In this document: piece by piece, positions 5,784-9,813 of the stretch | Layout: every line of letters begins with the position of its first letter | Numbering within the stretch: position 1 is the stretch's first letter | DNA from: CAISIP01 sp963974265 | GTDB lineage: Bacteria; Pseudomonadota; Gammaproteobacteria; Burkholderiales; Burkholderiaceae_C | Length of the DNA stretch: 9,813 nucleotides | Direction: 5' to 3' | Assembly: GCA_963974265.1 (NCBI GenBank) | Contig: CAXBDR010000170.1 | Span: 1-9,813 of the forward strand | Program-made: the position numbers and the translations under genes | The notes under the pieces: generated by a model | The model's input: the letters and a program-made list of their open reading frames with translations, nothing else | Told to the model about the DNA's origin: nothing | Databases searched by the model: none

Positions 5784-7516
5784 GACGAGGTCTCCCCGAT
5801 GACCTGGGGGCAGCTCAAGCGCACCGAGGTGCCGCGTCCCGGCTCCGACACGATGTCCAGTACGCCACCCGCCAGCCGGGCACGCTCGTGCATGCCCAGC
5901 AAACCCATGCTGCTGCCGAGCGCAGCGTTGTGGAGCGCCGCATCGACGTCGAAGCCCGCGCCGTCGTCGTCGATCTGCAGCCAGACTTTGTCATCGTCGT
6001 TACCCAGTTGCAGCACCACGCGGGTCGCGTTGCCGTGGCGGACAGCGTTGGTCAGCGCTTCCTGGGCAATGCGAAAACATACGGTTTCGCATTGCGGATC
6101 GATGCGCCCATGGTCTTGGCTTCCCTGGAAATGCACGACCAGGGGGCTGTGCGTCGTTGTCTCCGCGGCGAGCCAACGCAGTGCCGGCGCCAGGCCCAGG
6201 TCGTCCAGAATGGAAGGACGCAGGCCCAGCGCGATCCTGCGCATCTGGGCGATGGCATGGTCGACGATGTGTATCGACGCATCGTGCATGTCTCCATCTG
6301 CGCCGTCGTCGGGGATACCTCCGAGCCGGAGAGACTGCAGTTGGATCTTGATCGCGGTCAGTGACTGGCCCAGCTCGTCGTGCAGTTCGCGCGCGACCCG
6401 CCGGCGCTCGGCTTCCTGGGTTTCCAGTACCCGGCGCGACAGGGCTCGCAGCTGCACGGTGCTGCGATGCAGCGCCTGCTGCGCGAGGCGGCGCTCCCGG
6501 ATTTCTGTCTGCAGCCGCTCGGCATCGCGCATCACGGTCTCGTACAACATGCCGCTTTCGTAGAGGCGTCCAAGTTGCGCGGCGAGCATGGTCAGCATGT
6601 GTTCATCCCGCTCGTCGAACCGATCGGTACCCAGCTTGTCGGCCAGGCAGATCCAGCCGTAACTGGCTTGCAGCGATGCCACCGGCGCGATGAGCAGTCG
6701 ATGGGCAGCCGGGTAACCGGCCGGCAAGCCGATGTGGACCGGATCGCCGCCCGGATTGTCGATCTGGCGTGTCTTGCGTTGCCGTCGCACCTCGCCCAGC
6801 AGGCCCTGTTCGATGCGTGGCCACCCCAGGCGCTGCAGTCGGTCGGGTTCGATGCCGCAACTGGCGAAAAGGGTATCGCCGGCGTCCCGGCCATTGACGC
6901 CCAGCAGCGCATACCGGGCGCCGATCAGATCCCGCGAACCGCGGCAGACCTGGTCCAGCAGCGACCGGGCGTCGCGCTCCGATGCCATCAGCAGGTTCAG
7001 ATCGGTCAATGCGGCGAGTCGCTGGTTGCTCGACTCGAGCACGTGCAGCCGGTCCGACAGCTGCTCCGCGGTCCATGGTGCGGCCGGCGGTCCCGCGTCC
7101 AGATGCTGTGCCGGCTCGGGATCCGCAGGCCGGCTGAGCGCCAGCCGCACGACCCGGATGATGTCCTGTGGCCCGCAGGGTTTGAGCAGGACCTGCGACA
7201 CGCCGCAGATCTTGGCCAGGTTGCCGGCCTCGCGTTCACGGTAGTGGGCGGTATAAAAGACCACCTCGGTTGCAGCCATTGCGGGATCGGCGCGGATGCG
7301 GGAGACGAACTCCAGGCCATCCATCGTGGGCATCAGGATGTCGGAGATCACCAGGTCTGGTTGTTCGCTGCGCACCAGCTCGAGCGCCTGCAGGCCGTCG
7401 CTGGCCTCCATTGTCTGGTGGCCCATGTGGCGCACCACGGTCGCGACAAGATCCCTGTTTGCCGCGATGTCGTCGACGATCAGGATGCGGGCGGCCATGG
7501 TTCGAGCCTGGGTCAT
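5780..7516 (-). CDS. Hybrid sensor kinase: receiver-GAF-HisKA_3-HATPase (NarX/DevS type)
   Basis: A 578-residue soluble kinase. An N-terminal receiver (about 10-128) has D15-D16, acceptor Asp59 (ISDILMP), Thr89 and Lys112. A GAF domain covers about 168-322. A helical linker (325-375) leads to the HisKA_3 box RELHDELGQS with His379. The HATPase has N-box EALTNAVRH (Asn490), DDDGAGF (516-522) and a G2 region GSSMGLLGMHERA (534-546). HisKA_3 kinases normally pair with NarL-type regulators, and the next gene, overlapped by GTGA, encodes one. The N-terminal receiver means the kinase can itself be a phosphorelay target. The GAF resembles that of DevS/DosS, but the positions of its heme ligand and distal Tyr are changed (Tyr268, Cys290). 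The ATG at 7516 overlaps the previous stop (ATGA) but lacks a clear ribosome site. An internal ATG at 7498 gives MAARILIVDD and is an equally plausible start. Confidence 0.93.
   Translation of the reverse strand: MTQARTMAARILIVDDIAANRDLVATVVRHMGHQTMEASDGLQALELVRSEQPDLVISDILMPTMDGLEFVSRIRADPAMAATEVVFYTAHYREREAGNLAKICGVSQVLLKPCGPQDIIRVVRLALSRPADPEPAQHLDAGPPAAPWTAEQLSDRLHVLESSNQRLAALTDLNLLMASERDARSLLDQVCRGSRDLIGARYALLGVNGRDAGDTLFASCGIEPDRLQRLGWPRIEQGLLGEVRRQRKTRQIDNPGGDPVHIGLPAGYPAAHRLLIAPVASLQASYGWICLADKLGTDRFDERDEHMLTMLAAQLGRLYESGMLYETVMRDAERLQTEIRERRLAQQALHRSTVQLRALSRRVLETQEAERRRVARELHDELGQSLTAIKIQLQSLRLGGIPDDGADGDMHDASIHIVDHAIAQMRRIALGLRPSILDDLGLAPALRWLAAETTTHSPLVVHFQGSQDHGRIDPQCETVCFRIAQEALTNAVRHGNATRVVLQLGNDDDKVWLQIDDDGAGFDVDAALHNAALGSSMGLLGMHERARLAGGVLDIVSEPGRGTSVRLSCPQVIGETSS
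5792..5797 (-). promoter_or_regulatory. Ribosome binding site deciding the GTG start of the LuxR-type regulator
   Basis: GGGGAG on the minus strand lies 8 nt before the GTG at 5783-5781. It supports a GTG start that overlaps the upstream TGA as GTGA. The next residues (SPARVVLADD) enter the receiver directly. Confidence 0.65.
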
Positions 7517-7911
7517 GGCCGGGGCGCGTCGATGCCGCGCAATCGGGCTGGCAGGAAAGCCTCTACCTGTTTCACGAAGTGTCGCGGCGCGATCGGCTTG
7601 CTGATATGTTCGTCAAAACCCGCCGCCAGTGTCTTGTCGCGGTCGCCAGGCATCGAGAAAGCCGTCACGGCGATGATCGGTACCTTGTGCCACCCCGGGT
7701 AGTCGAGCAGGGCCTGCACCACCTGGTAGCCGCTCATCACCGGCATCTGAAGGTCGCAGATGAGCAGGTCCGGCTGTTCGTCGATGGCCAGGCGCACGCC
7801 GGTGCCGCCTTCGGTGGCCACCAGTACCGCATGCCCGGCCGACTCGAGCAGGTACTTGACGAGCTCGCGACTGGCTGGGTCGTCTTCGATGATCAGGATA
7901 CGTGCGCCCAT
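7513..7911 (-). CDS. Single-domain response regulator (CheY/DivK-like)
   Basis: A 132-residue protein made of one receiver domain with no output domain. The acidic cluster is E9-D10-D11, the phospho-acceptor is Asp53 (LICDLQMP), the switch residue is Thr83 and the conserved Lys is K105 (SKP), so it should be phosphorylatable. The start 1 nt after the kinase stop, plus a GAGGG site 6 nt upstream, fixes the ATG. Its stop overlaps the next gene by ATGA. Such proteins act through protein contacts or as phosphate shuttles; the position between two kinases suggests it links them or receives phosphate from the first. The short tail after the receiver (LRGIDAPRP) carries no recognisable domain. Family is firm; role is inferred. 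Confidence 0.93.
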   Translation of the reverse strand: MGARILIIEDDPASRELVKYLLESAGHAVLVATEGGTGVRLAIDEQPDLLICDLQMPVMSGYQVVQALLDYPGWHKVPIIAVTAFSMPGDRDKTLAAGFDEHISKPIAPRHFVKQVEAFLPARLRGIDAPRP

Positions 7912-7912
7912 G

Positions 7913-9811
7913 TCATTCCCTCGGTGGTCGCGTGATGTCGGCGGCGATGCCGGATGGCTGCGAAGCGACGGGCCCGATGGGCAGCGCGAGCGTAAACGTG
8001 CTGCCGTGCCCGAGCGTGCTTTGCAGTTCCAGCGTTCCGCCGAGTGCCTGAGCCAGCCGGCGACTCAGGTGAAGGCCCAGGCCGGTGCCTTCGATTGCAT
8101 CGCGCTCGGCGGCTTCGAGCCGGGAGAACGCCTGGAACAGGCGCTGCTGATCCTTCGTGGCAATGCCCGCCCCCGTGTCCTGCACCCGGAACCGCCAGGG
8201 TGCAGGTGCCAAGCCCGCCTCCAGATGCAGGTCGACCGATCCGCTGGGCGTGAACTTGATCGCATTGCCCACGAGGTTGATCAGGATCTGGCGCAACGCA
8301 CGGTGGTCGGTGATCAGTTGCAGTGGCCCATCGGGCAGGTGCAGATCGAATGCCAGGCCCTTGTCCAGCGCTTGCGGCCGGTACGTGGCCGACAGTTCCT
8401 CGAGCAGGCGGCGGCAATCGACCGGCTCCCATTGCAGTTCCTTGCTGTTGTCGTCGAGCTTGGCCAGGTCCAGCAGGTCGTTGATCAGCGACAGCAGGTG
8501 ATCCGCGCTGGACTGCACCAGGCCGAGCTGGCGCTTTTGCTCGGCATTGAGCGCGCCGGGCAACTCCATCAGCAAGGTGCCGGTGAACCCGATCACCGCA
8601 TTGAGCGGCGTGCGCAGTTCGTGCGACATGGTGGCCAGGAAACGGTCCTTGACGCGCGCGGCGTCTTCGAGCTGCATGTTCTTGTCGCGCAATGCCTGCT
8701 CGAATCGCTTGCGCTCGGTCACGTCGCGGATGGCACTGGAGACGAACGGGCCTTCCTCGGTTTCCATCGGACTCAGGCTGATCTCGACCGGGAATTCGCT
8801 GCCGTCCTTGCGCAGTCCGTACAGGTCCAGTCCGGCGCCCATCGCGCGGGCACGCGGCTGGGCGGCAAAGCCGCCGCGGTGCCCGGCGTGTTGCGGCCGG
8901 AAACGTGGCGGCACCAGCATGTCGATGGACTGGCCCAGCATCTCTTCCTGGTTCCAGCCGAACAGCCGCAGCGCCTGGCGGTTGACCAGCACCATGACAC
9001 CGTCGCGGTTGACGATGACCATGGCGTCGGGGGCCGATTCGAGAAGATCGCGGAACTTCTTGTCGGCCTTCTTGCGATCGGTGATGTCGCGGATGGCACT
9101 CATCACCATCGTGCCTTCCTCGGTCTGCAGCGGACTCAGGCTGATCTCGACCGGGAATTCGTCGCCATCGCTGCGCAGCCCGTACAACTCGAGCCCGGCA
9201 CCCATGGTGCGCGTGCGTGGTTGTTCGAAGAAATGGGCACGATGACGCAGATGGGCATGGTGGAACCGTGTTGGCAGCAGGTATTCGACCGGCTGCCCGA
9301 GCAGCGTCGCGCGTGGGTAGCCGAACAGCGACTCGGCTTGTCCGTTGACCATGACAATGCGGCCGGTCACGTTGACCATCACGATGGCGTCGGGTGTGGA
9401 CTCGAGCAGGTCGCGGAAACGCGCCTCGACCAGCTTGGCATCGCGAAGCACCTTGAGGTGGGTGACATCCTTCTTCGTGGTCAGGAAGAAGGCGAGCGTG
9501 CCATCGGGGCCGCGGATGGCGCGCGTCGATATGTTGACATGCACCAACGTGCCGTCCTTGCGCCGGCGTACCGACTCGAACACGGCCAGTCCGCTGCGCA
9601 GGGCATCGGCCTGCGCCTGGCGCTCTTCGTCCTGGCGATCCGCTGGCACGATCAGCGAGAAGATCGATTGCCCTTGCGCCTCCTGGCTCCGATAACCGAA
9701 CACGGTCTCCGCCGCCGGGTTCCAGTGCAACACGACGCCTTGTGGATCGACGGCCAGCAACGCGTCCGGGATCTGGTCCCACAGGATGCCGGCCAGGTCC
9801 AGCTGCATCAT
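7913..9811 (-). CDS. Multi-PAS sensor histidine kinase (PAS-PAS-PAS-HisKA-HATPase)
   Basis: A predicted cytoplasmic sensor kinase of 632 residues that would autophosphorylate on His and pass phosphate to a receiver, most simply the CheY-like protein that follows. PAS 1 spans about residues 5-118, PAS 2 132-252 and PAS 3 253-371. HisKA follows with the H-box SHELRTPLN (His397). The HATPase has an N-box (Asn516 in NLVGNAIKFT), a G1 box (DTGAGI, Asp545) and a G2 box (GTGLGL, 575-580), so the catalytic core looks complete. I see no membrane segment or signal peptide, so the stimulus is probably intracellular. PAS 2 and PAS 3 are near-duplicates. The first ATG (ATG-ATG pair) lies 2 nt from the window end, so its ribosome binding site cannot be judged and the protein may extend upstream. 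The stop codon is 1 nt before the next gene. Family call is firm; ligand and partner are inferred. Confidence 0.93.
   Translation of the reverse strand: MMQLDLAGILWDQIPDALLAVDPQGVVLHWNPAAETVFGYRSQEAQGQSIFSLIVPADRQDEERQAQADALRSGLAVFESVRRRKDGTLVHVNISTRAIRGPDGTLAFFLTTKKDVTHLKVLRDAKLVEARFRDLLESTPDAIVMVNVTGRIVMVNGQAESLFGYPRATLLGQPVEYLLPTRFHHAHLRHRAHFFEQPRTRTMGAGLELYGLRSDGDEFPVEISLSPLQTEEGTMVMSAIRDITDRKKADKKFRDLLESAPDAMVIVNRDGVMVLVNRQALRLFGWNQEEMLGQSIDMLVPPRFRPQHAGHRGGFAAQPRARAMGAGLDLYGLRKDGSEFPVEISLSPMETEEGPFVSSAIRDVTERKRFEQALRDKNMQLEDAARVKDRFLATMSHELRTPLNAVIGFTGTLLMELPGALNAEQKRQLGLVQSSADHLLSLINDLLDLAKLDDNSKELQWEPVDCRRLLEELSATYRPQALDKGLAFDLHLPDGPLQLITDHRALRQILINLVGNAIKFTPSGSVDLHLEAGLAPAPWRFRVQDTGAGIATKDQQRLFQAFSRLEAAERDAIEGTGLGLHLSRRLAQALGGTLELQSTLGHGSTFTLALPIGPVASQPSGIAADITRPPRE
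7918..7922 (-). promoter_or_regulatory. Ribosome binding site of the CheY-like gene
   Basis: On the minus strand GAGGG lies 6 nt before the ATG at 7911. It sits inside the last codons of the upstream kinase, so this gene has its own strong site despite being 1 nt after the kinase stop. Confidence 0.7.
8699..9418 (-). repeat. Tandem duplication of a PAS-coding unit (about 121 codons)
   Basis: Within the multi-PAS kinase, residues 132-252 (9418-9056) and 253-371 (9055-8699) are two copies of the same PAS unit. Both begin FRDLLES(T/A)PDA and share MGAGL(E/D)LYGLR and EFPVEISLSP. At DNA level, 8768-8798 and 9131-9161 are identical over 31 nt, offset by 363 nt, which is exactly 121 codons. The copies differ most in the central helix region and in charge around HHAHLRHRAHFF versus RPQHAGHRGGFA. 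Confidence 0.88.
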
Positions 9812-9813
9812 CA

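Noticed and set aside
5190..7702. Two long plus-strand frames (5190-6563 and 6380-7702)
   Set aside because: They are antisense to the LuxR-type regulator and the GAF kinase, without recognisable motifs or ribosome sites, and are explained by GC-rich codon bias.
7893..9782. Open frame of 629 codons on the minus strand overlapping the first kinase
   Set aside because: A shifted-frame shadow rich in Arg, Pro and Gly with no domain; the other frame carries H-, N- and G-boxes of a kinase.

Overview
The window is GC-rich, densely coding DNA. Every supported gene lies on the minus strand and is read from right to left. Family resemblance, GC-biased third codon positions and the PAS/GGDEF/EAL domain types suggest a betaproteobacterium, probably Burkholderiales. 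That assignment is inference from style, because no taxonomic marker gene is present.

Layout in transcription order: (1) 9811-7913, a three-PAS HisKA/HATPase histidine kinase whose start lies at the window edge; (2) 7911-7513, a stand-alone CheY/DivK-like receiver; (3) 7516-5780, a receiver-GAF-HisKA_3 (NarX/DevS-type) kinase; (4) 5783-5130, its likely partner, a NarL/FixJ-type LuxR response regulator starting at GTG; (5) a 121-bp gap, the only real intergenic space; (6) 5008-4517, a NarL-like receiver with no DNA-binding domain and a Pro-Ala tail; (7) 4520-372, a 1382-residue protein with the order receiver, PAS, PAS, LOV-like PAS, PAS, GGDEF, EAL, receiver, coiled coil, PAS-like; (8) 375-157, a 72-codon ORF that is only the C-terminal end of a histidine-kinase ATPase domain; (9) 160-1, the first 53 codons of another receiver protein leaving the window.

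Junctions are 1 nt apart or overlap by 4 nt (ATGA/GTGA) everywhere except the 121-bp gap. This looks like one translationally coupled signalling operon, or two if a promoter lies in the gap. Seven receiver domains face only two kinases, so branched phosphorelay or cross-talk is likely. Probable outputs are transcription through the LuxR regulator and c-di-GMP turnover through the EAL domain, whose catalytic residues all look intact. The GGDEF signature is altered to QGDEF.

Most noteworthy points: a LOV-like domain in the c-di-GMP protein that keeps the flavin-adduct cysteine position but has a diverged surrounding motif; the 72-aa kinase-tail mini-gene, fitted by 4-nt overlaps on both sides; a degenerate N-terminal receiver; a DevS/DosS-type GAF with the heme-ligand position changed from His to Tyr; and a tandem duplication of a PAS unit in the first kinase. 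No RNA genes, insertion sequences, CRISPR arrays, tRNAs or attachment sites were seen.
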